Assembly: GCF_002216795.1 (NCBI RefSeq)
Contig: NZ_CP022316.1
Location: 186,001 to 250,000 of the forward strand
DNA from: Brachybacterium avium
GTDB lineage: Bacteria; Actinomycetota; Actinomycetes; Actinomycetales; Dermabacteraceae
DNA: 64,000 bases
Direction: 5' to 3'
The translations under genes were made by a program, and so were the position numbers. Of this stretch, positions 51,461 through 60,398 are shown in pieces (the stretch's first letter is position 1; each line of letters begins with the position of its first letter). Below the pieces are notes generated by a model. It searched no databases. It was not told where the DNA came from and saw nothing but the letters and a program-made list of their open reading frames with translations.

Positions 51461-52630
51461 TCAGGGCACCAGGTCGCGGATCACCGCGTCGGCGAGCAGC
51501 CGCCCGCTGCGGGTCAGCACCGCCCGTCCGTCCGCGAGTGCGGCGGGCTCGAGGTGCCCGCGGTCGCGGTGCACGGCGAGCATCGGCCGACGCTCCTGCG
51601 GGATCACCTCGATATCGAGCCCGTCGGCGATCCGCAGCTCGAGCATGATCCGCTCGACCAGCCGGTCCTCGTCGGCGACCTGCTCGGAGTCCGCCACCGG
51701 CATCTCGCCGGAGGCGAGCATCCGGGCGTAGCGGCTGGGGTGCTTCACGTTCCAGGCGCGCAGCCCGTCGCGGTGGCGATGCGCGCCCGGCCCGATCCCC
51801 CACCAGTCGGTGCCGCGCCAGTAGGCGAGGTTGTGGCGGGAGCGCTGCGCGGGGGTGCGGGCCCAGTTGGAGACCTCGTACCAGGACAGGCCGTCGGCGC
51901 TCGCGAGGTCGTCGACCAGCTCGTACTTGTCGGCCATGTCGTCGGGGTCGGGTGCCTCGAGCTCGCCGCGGCGCAGCTGGCGGGCCATCGCGGTATTGCC
52001 TTCGATGATCAGCGAGTACGCGGACATGTGGTCGACTCCGCAGGCCAGCGCCGACCTCACGGAGGTCTCGACGTCGGCGATCGTCTCGCCCGGGGTGCCG
52101 TAGATGAGGTCGAGGCTGACATCGAGCCCGGCCTCGCGCGCCCACGCCACGGCCTGCGGCACCTTCTCGGGATCGTGGGTGCGGTCCAGGGTGGCGAGGA
52201 CCGAGGGGACCGCGGACTGCATGCCGAAGGAGACGCGGGTGACGCCGCCGGCCGCGAGCCGCGACAGGGAGGCGCGGGTGACCGAGTCCGGATTCGCCTC
52301 GGTGGTGACCTCGGCGTCGTCCGCGAGCGGCAGCAGGGCGCGCAGATGCTCGAGCATCGCGACGAGGTCGTCCGCGGGCAGCAGCGTCGGGGTGCCGCCG
52401 CCGAAGAAGACGGTCGAGACCTGTGTGTAGTCGTAGCCCGCCGCGCGGTCGGCGGCGAGGGTCAGGTCCATCTCGGCCATGGCGTTGTGCGCGTACTCGG
52501 CCTGGGAACCACCGCCGCCGAGCTCCGTGGCGGTATAGGTGTTGAAGTCGCAGTACCCGCAGCGCACGGCGCAGAAGGGGACGTGGATGTAGACGGACAG
52601 GTCCCCGCCTGCGGGGCTCACCGGGCTCAC
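51461..52630 (-). CDS. hemW: Radical SAM heme chaperone HemW family protein
   Basis: Formerly annotated as a coproporphyrinogen III oxidase; HemW-type proteins deliver heme. The 389-residue product has the radical-SAM cluster Cys20, Cys24 and Cys27 (CAVRCGYC) followed by the extra Phe/Asn pattern, FFGGGTPTLL, and GVTRVSFGMQSAVPSVLATLDRTHDPE across residues 137-165. GTG at 52630 overlaps the MOSC stop by 4 bp. Last gene of a lepA-MOSC-hemW operon. Confidence 0.93.
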   Translation of the reverse strand: MSPVSPAGGDLSVYIHVPFCAVRCGYCDFNTYTATELGGGGSQAEYAHNAMAEMDLTLAADRAAGYDYTQVSTVFFGGGTPTLLPADDLVAMLEHLRALLPLADDAEVTTEANPDSVTRASLSRLAAGGVTRVSFGMQSAVPSVLATLDRTHDPEKVPQAVAWAREAGLDVSLDLIYGTPGETIADVETSVRSALACGVDHMSAYSLIIEGNTAMARQLRRGELEAPDPDDMADKYELVDDLASADGLSWYEVSNWARTPAQRSRHNLAYWRGTDWWGIGPGAHRHRDGLRAWNVKHPSRYARMLASGEMPVADSEQVADEDRLVERIMLELRIADGLDIEVIPQERRPMLAVHRDRGHLEPAALADGRAVLTRSGRLLADAVIRDLVP

Positions 52631-53382
52631 AGCCCCATCCCCAGTCCCAGCCCGCGCCCGGTGGAGCGCAGCGCAGCGGGGAACTCCACCCGTTCACCGG
52701 CCCGGGACAGCGCCGTCAGCGCGGACTGCGCCAGCGAGTCATAGAGCACGGTGCCGGTCTCCTCCGCCCAGTCGAGCAGGGCGCGGGCCTGCTCTGCGGT
52801 CAGCCCGCGGAAGGCATCACCGATGGTCACGCCGTGGGCGGGACGTGCGAGGACCTCGATCTCCTCACCGGCGACGACCTCTCCCTCGGCGAGGACGCGG
52901 AAGTAGGCGCCGCAGCGGCCCCGGGCGGTGAAGGTGCGGCCCCAGCGCCGGTCCCCCATCCGCGCCGCGAAGGTGCCGCACGGATTGCGGGGACAGGTGG
53001 CCTCGATCTCGGCCCCGCCGATCCGCCAGCGTTCCCCGATCACCGTCTCGTCCGTGTCCTGGCCGAGCGTCACCAGGTTCTCGCCGAAGAAGCCATCCGG
53101 CAGCTCCTGGCCCGCCAGGCCCACGAACGCTTCGCGGACCTCGCGGGAGAAGGCGTAGACGGCCTTGAAGATCCCGCCGTGATGTTCACGGTCCCCCTGG
53201 ACGTCACCGAGCACGCCATGGGTGAGCAGGCGCACCGGCCCGGGAACCGGTCGCTTGTCGATCCCGCTCATCAGGCCGCTGGCCGCGACCGGGAACAGCT
53301 CGGCGACGGTGCACACCGCGGCGATCCGTCCCGTGGCCGTGGGGTCGAACTCCACCTCGAGGGGGCTGGGTGCGGTGGTCAT
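52627..53382 (-). CDS. MOSC domain-containing protein (YiiM-like)
   Basis: MOSC domains bind the molybdenum cofactor or transfer sulfur. The 251-residue product has the conserved Cys in EATCPRNPCGTFA near residue 130, and the GFFGENLVTLG plus YAFSREVREAF segments typical of the YiiM branch, which reduces N-hydroxylated compounds. The ATG follows lepA by 40 bp and its stop overlaps hemW. The link to lepA and hemW has no obvious functional reason, so it may simply be operon insertion. Confidence 0.88.
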   Translation of the reverse strand: MTTAPSPLEVEFDPTATGRIAAVCTVAELFPVAASGLMSGIDKRPVPGPVRLLTHGVLGDVQGDREHHGGIFKAVYAFSREVREAFVGLAGQELPDGFFGENLVTLGQDTDETVIGERWRIGGAEIEATCPRNPCGTFAARMGDRRWGRTFTARGRCGAYFRVLAEGEVVAGEEIEVLARPAHGVTIGDAFRGLTAEQARALLDWAEETGTVLYDSLAQSALTALSRAGERVEFPAALRSTGRGLGLGMGL

Positions 53383-53422
53383 CTCGGGGCTCCTCCCGCG
53401 GCGCCGGGTCGTCGCCCGGGCG

Positions 53423-55303
53423 TCACTTCTTCTTGCTGTCCTTGGGCATGTCGCCCTCGTCGGAGGAGAGCGCGGCGATGAAGGCTTCCTGCGGGACCTC
53501 GACGGATCCGATGTTCTTCATGCGCTTCTTGCCCTCCTTCTGCTTCTCGAGCAGCTTGCGCTTGCGGGAGATGTCGCCGCCGTAGCACTTGGACAGCACG
53601 TCCTTGCGCATCGCGCGGATGTTCTCGCGGGCGATGATGCGGGCGCCGATGGCGGCCTGGATCGGCACCTCGAACTGTTGGCGCGGGATGAGCTTCTTGA
53701 GCTTCCCCGCCATCTCGACGCCGTAGTTGTACGCCCGGTCACGGTGCACGATGGCGCTGAACGCGTCGACGGGCTCGCCCTGCAGCAGCATGTCGACCTT
53801 GACCAGATCAGCGACCTGGGAGCCGGAGACGTCGTAGTCCAGGGAGGCGTAGCCGCGGGTCTTGGACTTCAGCTGGTCGAAGAAGTCGAAGACGATCTCG
53901 GCCAGCGGCAGGGTGTAGCGCAGCTCGACCCGGTCCTCGCTGAGGTAGTCCATCCCGCCGAGACTGCCGCGCTTGGACTGGCACAGCTCCATGACGGCGC
54001 CGATGAACTCGCTGGGCACCAGGATGGTGGCCTTGGTGATCGGTTCGGTGATGGACTCGACCTTGCCGACCGGGAAGTCGGAGGGGTTCATCACCTCGAC
54101 CTCGGTGCCGTCCTCCATCGTCACCTGGTAGACGACGCTCGGGGCGGTGGAGATCAGTTCGAGGTTGAACTCGCGCTCCAGCCGTTCGCGGACGATCTCC
54201 AGGTGCAGCAGGCCGAGGAAGCCGACGCGGAACCCGAAGCCGAGGGCGGTGGAGGTCTCGGGCTCGTAGTTCAGGGAGGCGTCGTTGAGCTTGAGCTTGT
54301 CCAGCGCGTCGCGCAGCACCGGGTAGTCGGAGCCGTCGATCGGGAACAGCCCGGAGTAGACCATCGGCTTGGGCTCCGAATAGCCGGCCAGGGGCTGCTG
54401 GGCGCCGCGGATCGAGGTGGTGATGGTGTCGCCGACCTTGGACTGGCGCACGTCCTTCACCCCGGTGATCAGGTAGCCCACCTCGCCGGGGCCGATGCCC
54501 GGGGTGGGGTGCGGTTCCGGGGAGCTGACCCCGATCTCGAGCAGCTCGTGGTGCGCGCCGGTGGACATCATGTCGATGCGGTCGCGGGATTTCAGGGAGC
54601 CGTCGAACACGCGGATATAGGTGACCACGCCGCGGTAGGTGTCGTAGACGGAGTCGAAGATCATCGCGCGGCACGGGGCCTCGGCCTCACCGTGCGGGGC
54701 GGGCAGGGTCTGCACGACGTGGTCCAGCAGCTCGGGCACGCCGACCCCGGTCTTGCCGGAGACGCGCAGCACGTCGTCGGGATCCACGCCCACCAGCTGA
54801 CCGATCTCGGCGGCGTACTTCTCCGGTTCCGCGCCGGGCAGGTCGATCTTGTTCAGCACCGGGATGATGGTGAGGTCGTGCTCCATCGCCAGGTACAGGT
54901 TCGCCAGCGTCTGGGCCTCGATGCCCTGCGCGGCATCGACCAGCAGGATCGCACCCTCGCAGGCGGCGAGCGAGCGGGAGACCTCGTAGGTGAAGTCGAC
55001 GTGGCCGGGGGTGTCGATCATGTTCAGCGCATAGTTCACGCCGTCGACCTGCCAGGGCATGCGCACGGCCTGGCTCTTGACGGTGATCCCGCGCTCGCGC
55101 TCGATGTCCATCCGGTCGAGGTACTGGGCGCGCATCGCGCGCTCCTCGACGATCCCGGTGATCTGCAGCATCCGGTCGGCCAGGGTCGATTTGCCGTGGT
55201 CGATATGCGCGATGATGCAGAAGTTGCGCAGGCGCTCCTGGGGTGTCGACGCGGGCAGGATATCCCGGGCCTCATCGACAGCGATCCTCGGGCTCACCGG
55301 CAT
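53423..55303 (-). CDS. lepA: Elongation factor 4 (LepA)
   Basis: Ribosomal GTPase of the EF-G family, thought to aid ribosome biogenesis or back-translocation. The 626-residue product has G1 AHIDHGKST (32-40), [18 protein letters not shown] and NKIDLPGA, and ends with the LepA-specific C-terminal domain, including [16 protein letters not shown] and [30 protein letters not shown] near residues 575-604. ATG at 55303 with GAGAGGA upstream; the in-frame upstream codons are not LepA-like. Confidence 0.97.
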   Translation of the reverse strand: MPVSPRIAVDEARDILPASTPQERLRNFCIIAHIDHGKSTLADRMLQITGIVEERAMRAQYLDRMDIERERGITVKSQAVRMPWQVDGVNYALNMIDTPGHVDFTYEVSRSLAACEGAILLVDAAQGIEAQTLANLYLAMEHDLTIIPVLNKIDLPGAEPEKYAAEIGQLVGVDPDDVLRVSGKTGVGVPELLDHVVQTLPAPHGEAEAPCRAMIFDSVYDTYRGVVTYIRVFDGSLKSRDRIDMMSTGAHHELLEIGVSSPEPHPTPGIGPGEVGYLITGVKDVRQSKVGDTITTSIRGAQQPLAGYSEPKPMVYSGLFPIDGSDYPVLRDALDKLKLNDASLNYEPETSTALGFGFRVGFLGLLHLEIVRERLEREFNLELISTAPSVVYQVTMEDGTEVEVMNPSDFPVGKVESITEPITKATILVPSEFIGAVMELCQSKRGSLGGMDYLSEDRVELRYTLPLAEIVFDFFDQLKSKTRGYASLDYDVSGSQVADLVKVDMLLQGEPVDAFSAIVHRDRAYNYGVEMAGKLKKLIPRQQFEVPIQAAIGARIIARENIRAMRKDVLSKCYGGDISRKRKLLEKQKEGKKRMKNIGSVEVPQEAFIAALSSDEGDMPKDSKKK

Positions 55304-55444
55304 ACATCCTCTCGTCGGTTCATGGTCGGGCGCAACTGCGCCCGGGCATCGACCTATCGTCTCATGCGAGCCGCCCTCGGCCCGCTCCCCGCCGCGCGCG
55401 AGGACGGAGGTCACAGGGAGACGTCAGTCGATCCCCCTCGCGCC

Positions 55445-56362
55445 TCAGTGCGCCGGGTGGAAGTAGGTGGTGCCCAGCGCCCGGGTGACAGCGCCGGTGA
55501 CCATCTGCAGCTGCTCCATCTCCTCGTCGAAGTCGACGATGATGTCATCCAGCGAACGGAACCGCAGGCTGGCCAGGGCACGGCCGGCGATCCTCCGACC
55601 GGGCTCCGCCGCACCGAGGCGATCGAAGCTGTTCCCATGGAGCTTGGCGAGGGTCTCCAGCGCCTCGTCGAGCTCACTGAGGCAGTGCACGGCCGAGCGG
55701 GGGAAGATCGAGTCCAGCAGCAGGAACTCGATCGCCCGGGAGGAGCGGACGCGCCCCCGGTAGGTGCGGATGTATGCCTCGTGCGCGCTGCACGAACGCA
55801 GCAGCATCACGGTCCCTGCGGAGGAGGCGTCCGCCAGGTCGTGGTCCTGCAGATTGCGGGCGAGCATGTCGACCCGTTCGAGCAGCTGCCCGATGCGCAG
55901 GAACAGCCAGGCCTCGTCACGCGTCATGGAAGAGTCGACCAGACCGTTCACCACAGCGCAGCGGTCCTTCGCGAACTGGAAGGCGCCGTGCATGCGGGAG
56001 GGGCGCACTCCGCGGGGCAGGCCGAGCGTGGTGGTGTTCAGCGATTCCCACACCTCGGTCGAGAGCGCCTCGCGCACCCCGCGGGCATTCTCCCGTGCGG
56101 TGAGCAGCGCGCCGGCCACGGAGGACGGGTTCATCCGGTCGGTGACCAGGCTGTCCAGCACCCGCTGGACGGTGCAGTCCTCCTCGCCGACCTGCTCCAC
56201 GCCGAAGATCTGGTAGACGGCGGCGCACGCGGCGGTGAGGTCCTCCGGGGTGTCCTCGGTGATGGACTGCAGAGTGACGTCGAGTATCCGAGCGGTCTGA
56301 TCGGCGCGTTCGACGTATCGGCCGATCCAGAACATCGCGTCGGCGATCCTACTGAGCATCAT
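55445..56362 (-). CDS. Alpha-E domain protein
   Basis: 305-residue all-helical protein of the alpha-E (DUF403) family, normally encoded with a circularly permuted ATP-grasp protein and often a transglutaminase-like protein, in a peptide-synthesis-like system of unknown product. [28 protein letters not shown], spread across residues 2-29, and the tail [14 protein letters not shown] are typical. GGAGACACCCC precedes the ATG. It overlaps the ATP-grasp stop by 14 bp. No transglutaminase gene is adjacent here. Confidence 0.92.
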   Translation of the reverse strand: MMLSRIADAMFWIGRYVERADQTARILDVTLQSITEDTPEDLTAACAAVYQIFGVEQVGEEDCTVQRVLDSLVTDRMNPSSVAGALLTARENARGVREALSTEVWESLNTTTLGLPRGVRPSRMHGAFQFAKDRCAVVNGLVDSSMTRDEAWLFLRIGQLLERVDMLARNLQDHDLADASSAGTVMLLRSCSAHEAYIRTYRGRVRSSRAIEFLLLDSIFPRSAVHCLSELDEALETLAKLHGNSFDRLGAAEPGRRIAGRALASLRFRSLDDIIVDFDEEMEQLQMVTGAVTRALGTTYFHPAH

Positions 56363-57994
56363 GGGGTGTCTCCTCGACGTCGATGATCGGGATCGCGGAG
56401 GTGACCGGATCGGGTTCGGTGGCCCGCTCCTCGGCCGGTTCCTCGCGCACGTCCTCGAACTCGTCGTAGCTGTCGTCGGTGGGGTCCTCGATCGCTTCGT
56501 CGCGGGTCTCCTGGGACTGCGCGGTCGAGGAAGCAGGGCCGGTGTCGGCGGTGCGCTCCGCGGCGAGCACCCAGGTGTCCTTCGAGCCGCCGCCGCGGGA
56601 GGAGTTCACGATCATCTCGCCGCGGGGCAGTGCGACCCGAGTGAGTCCGCCCGGCAGCACCCAGACATCGTCGCCGCTGTTCAGCGCGAAGGGGCGCAGA
56701 TCCACATGGCGCGGTTCGGGCCCCTCCTCGACCAGGGTCGGGATCGTGGACAGCTGCACCACGGGCTGGGCGATCCAGCCGCGGGGGTCGGCCTGCAACC
56801 GGGCACGCAGCTCATCGAGCTCCTCGGCAGTGGCCGCAGGACCGATGACGATGCCCTTGCCGCCGGAGCCGTCCACGGGCTTGACCACCAGCTCCTCGAG
56901 CCGGTCCAGGACCTCGGCGCGGGACTCGGGCTCCTCCAGCCGCCAGGTGTCGACGTTGGGCAGGATCGGCTCCTCGCCCAGGTAGTAGCGGATCAGGTCG
57001 GGCACGTAGGTGTAGGTGAGCTTGTCGTCCCCGATGCCGTTGCCGATGCCGTTGGCGACCACGACGTTCCCGGCGAGGACCGCGCGGACGAGGCCGGGTA
57101 CGCCCAGCATCGAGTCGGGACGGAACACCTCGGGGTCGATGAAGTCGTCGTCGGTGCGCTTGTAGATCACGTCGACCCGCCGCAGCCCGGCAGTGGTGCG
57201 CATATAGATGCGCTCGTTGCGCTCGACCAGGTCGGAGGCCTCCACGAGGTCCACCCCCATGGTGCGTGCCAGCAGGGAGTGCTCGAAGTAGGCGCTGTTG
57301 AAGCGCCCCGGCGTGAGCACCACCACCGTGGCCTCCTCATCGGGGATGTCCGGCGCAGCGGCCTGCAGCGCGGAGAGCAGGCGGCCCGGATAGTCCCCGA
57401 CCCGACGGACCGGCCGGTCGGCGAACAGCTCGGGAAGCCCTGCGCCATGGCGCGGCGGTTCGAGAGCACGTAGCTGACCCCGCTGGGGGTGCGCACATTG
57501 TCCTCCAGCACCCGGAACTCGCGGTCCCCGTCGCGCACCAGGTCGATGCCGGAGATGTGGATCCGCACGCCGTTCGGCGGGGTGTAGCCGCGCATCTCCT
57601 CGACCACATAGGTGGAGGAGGTGATCAGCTCTGCGGGGATCACCCCGTCAGCGATCGCCGACTGGTCGTTGTAGAGGTCATCGAGGAAGCGCTCGAGGGC
57701 GGCCACCCGCTGGGAGATGCCTGCGGAGACCCGCGCCCATTCCTCGGCCTCGATCACCCGCGGGATCGCGTCGATCGGGAAGGGGCGCTCCTCCCCAGCG
57801 TGGTCGAAGGTGATGCCCTGGTCGAGGTAGCTGCGAGCCAATGACTCCGAACGGGAGCGGAACTCCTCGGGCCCGAGCCCGGCCAGCGCGTCGTGCAGGG
57901 CGCGGTAGGTGGGCCGCACGGTGCCGTCGGGCGCGAACATCTCGTCGCCTCCGGCACCGGTGCGGGCGCTGTGGAACAGCGAGGTGGAAGACAT
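56349..57994 (-). pseudogene. Circularly permuted ATP-grasp protein (DUF404/407), frameshifted
   Basis: Partner of the alpha-E protein; the permuted ATP-grasp fold suggests an amide-forming ligase. The N-terminal frame (ATG 57994) runs MFAPDGTVRPTYRALHDAL, RPFPIDAIPRVIEAEEW and [26 protein letters not shown], then loses register. The remainder, [44 protein letters not shown] and [17 protein letters not shown], is in another frame to 56349. One extra C at 57438-57440 joins them as [13 protein letters not shown], giving about 548 residues. The last 60 residues are acidic and probably disordered. Confidence 0.88.
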
Positions 57995-58055
57995 GCCTAC
58001 CATTCTCACACCACCCCTGCCCGGTGTGGCGCAGAACGCCCAGGAAGCGAGCACC

Positions 58056-58691
58056 ATGTCCCTGCTGTCCCGACTCGGATCGGCCCTCCGCACCGCTGTG
58101 CGCTCCCCTTCGGTGCGGCGCAGCGCGCGTCGTCTCAGCCGCACTGCGGTGCGCGCGGCGCGGCAGAGCACCGGTGCCGACCGCAGTCCCCGGGCCGGCT
58201 CGGATCCACGGTCGGCGGGCGGCTCCTCCGGCGGCGAGGGTTCCCACGCGCTCGCTGATCGTCGCTCCCGCAGTGTCGTGGTGCTCGCCTATGAGCCGCA
58301 CGCCGATGACCGCCCCGACCCGGGCGAGGTCGTCTGGGCCTGGGTGCCCTACGAGGAGGACATCACCCAGGGCAAGGATCGTCCCGTACTGGTGATCGCG
58401 GAGGAGAGCGCCGATCGCGGCGGCTCGGATGGCTCGGGTCAGGTGCTGGTGGCGCTCATGCTCACCTCCCGCGACCGTGCCGCCGAGGGAGCCGTGGCCA
58501 CCGACGAGCACGGCTCCACGTGGGTCGACATCGGAGCCGGGGGCTGGGACCGCAGGGGCCGGCCCTCGGAGGTGCGTGCAGACCGGCTGCTGCGGCTCTC
58601 GCCGGAGGCGGTGCGTCGTGAGGGCGGCCGGCTGGATCGGGAACGCTATGACCGGGTGGCCGCCGTGGTGCGGGACGTCCACGGCTGGTGA
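58056..58691 (+). CDS. PemK/MazF-fold protein with basic N-terminus
   Basis: 211 residues. The first 70 are Arg/Ser-rich and probably disordered; then a PemK/MazF-like domain begins at VVVLAYEPHADDRPDPGEVVWAWVPYEEDITQGKDRPVLVI (spread across 75-115), where G-E-V-W and the D-R-P-V segment are the RNase-toxin landmarks. No antitoxin gene is next to it, so it is more likely a housekeeping or stand-alone actinobacterial homologue than a toxin of a TA pair. ATG at 58056; divergent from the ATP-grasp gene. Confidence 0.8.
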   Translation: MSLLSRLGSALRTAVRSPSVRRSARRLSRTAVRAARQSTGADRSPRAGSDPRSAGGSSGGEGSHALADRRSRSVVVLAYEPHADDRPDPGEVVWAWVPYEEDITQGKDRPVLVIAEESADRGGSDGSGQVLVALMLTSRDRAAEGAVATDEHGSTWVDIGAGGWDRRGRPSEVRADRLLRLSPEAVRREGGRLDRERYDRVAAVVRDVHGW

Positions 58692-58774
58692 GGGTCCGTG
58701 GCCGGCGATGGCCCGACTCCTGTGGCGCAGGAGACACGGCGCACATCGGATGCGGTCAGCTGGCCCGGCTCTGG

Positions 58775-58803
58775 TAATGTTCCCCACCGTATGTGTGACA
58801 TAC
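58775..58803 (+). promoter_or_regulatory. rpsT promoter -10 and leader hairpin
   Basis: TAATGT (58775-58780) is the best -10 in the 296-bp gap before rpsT. A hairpin GTATGT-GTG-ACATAC (58789-58803) would lie at the 5' end of a leader of about 200 nt. The rest of the gap holds no recognisable gene. Confidence 0.5.
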
Positions 58804-58987
58804 CGTTCGGTGTGCGCATGACGTGGTCCCGCCGTGTCAGGGGCGACGATTCGTGCGACCCGGGCGAGTACCCGTGGCAGCGACCCGGTACCGACGTCTC
58901 CAGGCGAGTCCCCACCGCCGTCCCCGTCGGCTCCGTTCCTCGGCCGTCTCGGATGATCCACCGCAGCAGCACAAGAGAAGAGTCTTC

Positions 58988-59254
58988 GTGGCAAACATCA
59001 AGTCCCAGATCAAGCGGAACAAGACGAACGAGAAGGCGCGTCTGCGCAATCGTGCCGTCAAGTCCGAGCTCAAGACCTACACCCGCAAGGTGAAGGCTGC
59101 CGTCTCCACCGGTGATGCCGAGGTGGCGGGCGAGGCGCTCAAGAGCGCGTCCCGCAAGCTCGACAAGGCCGTCTCCAAGGGCGTCATCCACGAGAACCAG
59201 GCCGCGAACCGCAAGTCCGGTCTCGCGAAGCTGGTCACCGGCATCGCCAAGTGA
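58988..59254 (+). CDS. rpsT: 30S ribosomal protein S20
   Basis: Small-subunit protein binding 16S rRNA helix 44 region. The 88-residue product starts [20 protein letters not shown] and keeps the S20 KSGLAKLV ending; it is rich in Lys/Arg/Ala as expected. GTG at 58988 has AAGAGAAGAG upstream. A long untranslated leader precedes it and a 19-bp terminator follows. Convergent with holA, the usual neighbour. Confidence 0.97.
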   Translation: MANIKSQIKRNKTNEKARLRNRAVKSELKTYTRKVKAAVSTGDAEVAGEALKSASRKLDKAVSKGVIHENQAANRKSGLAKLVTGIAK

Positions 59255-59296
59255 CGACCGGCAGCCGTTGAGCTGCCTGCCCGCATGACGGGGTGA

Positions 59297-59338
59297 GCAC
59301 CGAGCCCGGTGCGCAGTGATGCGCACCGGGCTCGGTGC
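59297..59338. terminator. Bidirectional terminator between rpsT and holA
   Basis: Perfect 19-bp stem (59297-59315 with 59320-59338) with a GTGA loop between convergent genes. No T-tract. Confidence 0.92.
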
Positions 59339-59378
59339 TGTCCGCGTGCTGTCCGAGCGCAGGTGGGCCGGCCGCGGT

Positions 59379-60365
59379 TCAGCGCGCCCGGCGGGCGCGG
59401 CAGATACCCATCACCATGCGCTGCACCGACCACTGGGGGTCGCGTCCGGCGCCTTTGACCTCGTGGTCAGCGCGGGCCACCGCCTCCAATGCCCGAGCCA
59501 GTGAACGGTCGTTCCAGTGTCTGGCCTCACGGCCGAGGTTGCGCAGCATCCAGTCGGGCATCCCCAGGGTGCGAGCGCTGGCGCCGGGAGCGGTGACCTT
59601 CGCCAGGGACCGCATCTTGGACGCGATCGCGGCGACGATCGGCACCGGATCGGCGCCGGCGAGCTGTGCCTGCTGGAGCAGCTGCAGGGCATCCTGCTCC
59701 CGCCCGGCGATGGCAGCATCCGCCACGGCGAAGGCGGTGGACTCGACCCTTCCGGCCGTCAGGGCGTGGACATCCGCCACGGTCACCTGCGGGGCCTGTT
59801 CACCCGGGTCGGGGGTGGTGTCGTCGATGAGCTGACGACTGATCGCGGCGAGCTCGGCGAGATCGGTGCCGAAGGCATCGACGAGGGCGATCAGCGCCTC
59901 CGGCTGGATACGGCGCTGAGCGCGCGCGAACTCGGCGGCGACGAAGGCCTGCTTGTCCCCGGCGCGCTTGACGGGGCTCGCATCGACTCGCGGCACCCCG
60001 GCCTTCTTCAGGGCGTCCAGCAGCTTCTTGCCGCGGTTGCCACCTCGATGGACGAGCACCACGGTGACATCCTGCTCGGGCGCCCTGAGGTACTCGAGCA
60101 GCTCGAGGACGAGCGCATCGGGCGCCGACTGCAGCTCGGGGACCACAACGAAACGGGGCTCGCCGAACAGCGAGGGGCTGGCCACCTGGGCCAGCGCCCC
60201 GGGGCCGAGGCTGTCTCCGGAGAGGTCATGGACCTCCACCGTGGGATCGGACTCGCGGGCGAGACTCCGCAGGCGCTGGACAGCGCGGTCGGCGATCAGG
60301 GTCTCGGTGCCGTGGATCAGCACGATCGGTGCGAGGGCGACGCTGTGCCACTCGACATCGCTCAC
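59379..60365 (-). CDS. holA: DNA polymerase III delta subunit
   Basis: Clamp-loader wrench subunit that opens the beta clamp. The 328-residue product reads IVLIHGTETLIADRAVQRL at the N-terminus, PSLFGEPRFVVV (about residue 60-72) and a C-terminal helical AAA+ collar with LAKVTAPGASARTLGMPDWMLRNLGREA across 264-291. GTG at 60365 with GAGGAG upstream. It follows comEC by 33 bp, the standard comEA-comEC-holA order; convergent with rpsT. Confidence 0.93.
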   Translation of the reverse strand: MSDVEWHSVALAPIVLIHGTETLIADRAVQRLRSLARESDPTVEVHDLSGDSLGPGALAQVASPSLFGEPRFVVVPELQSAPDALVLELLEYLRAPEQDVTVVLVHRGGNRGKKLLDALKKAGVPRVDASPVKRAGDKQAFVAAEFARAQRRIQPEALIALVDAFGTDLAELAAISRQLIDDTTPDPGEQAPQVTVADVHALTAGRVESTAFAVADAAIAGREQDALQLLQQAQLAGADPVPIVAAIASKMRSLAKVTAPGASARTLGMPDWMLRNLGREARHWNDRSLARALEAVARADHEVKGAGRDPQWSVQRMVMGICRARRAR

Positions 60366-60398
60366 GGGGGCTCCTCACTGCTGGGGGACTGGCTGATC

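Noticed and set aside
53222-56386. 1054-codon plus-strand frame opposite lepA and the alpha-E gene
   Set aside because: It runs through two well-supported minus-strand genes, has the Gly/Asp/His/Val-rich make-up of a complement translation, and shows no recognisable motif.
58056-58691. Toxin-antitoxin module
   Set aside because: There is no small antitoxin gene on either side, the gene is single and has an unusual N-terminal extension, and the neighbours are core genes.
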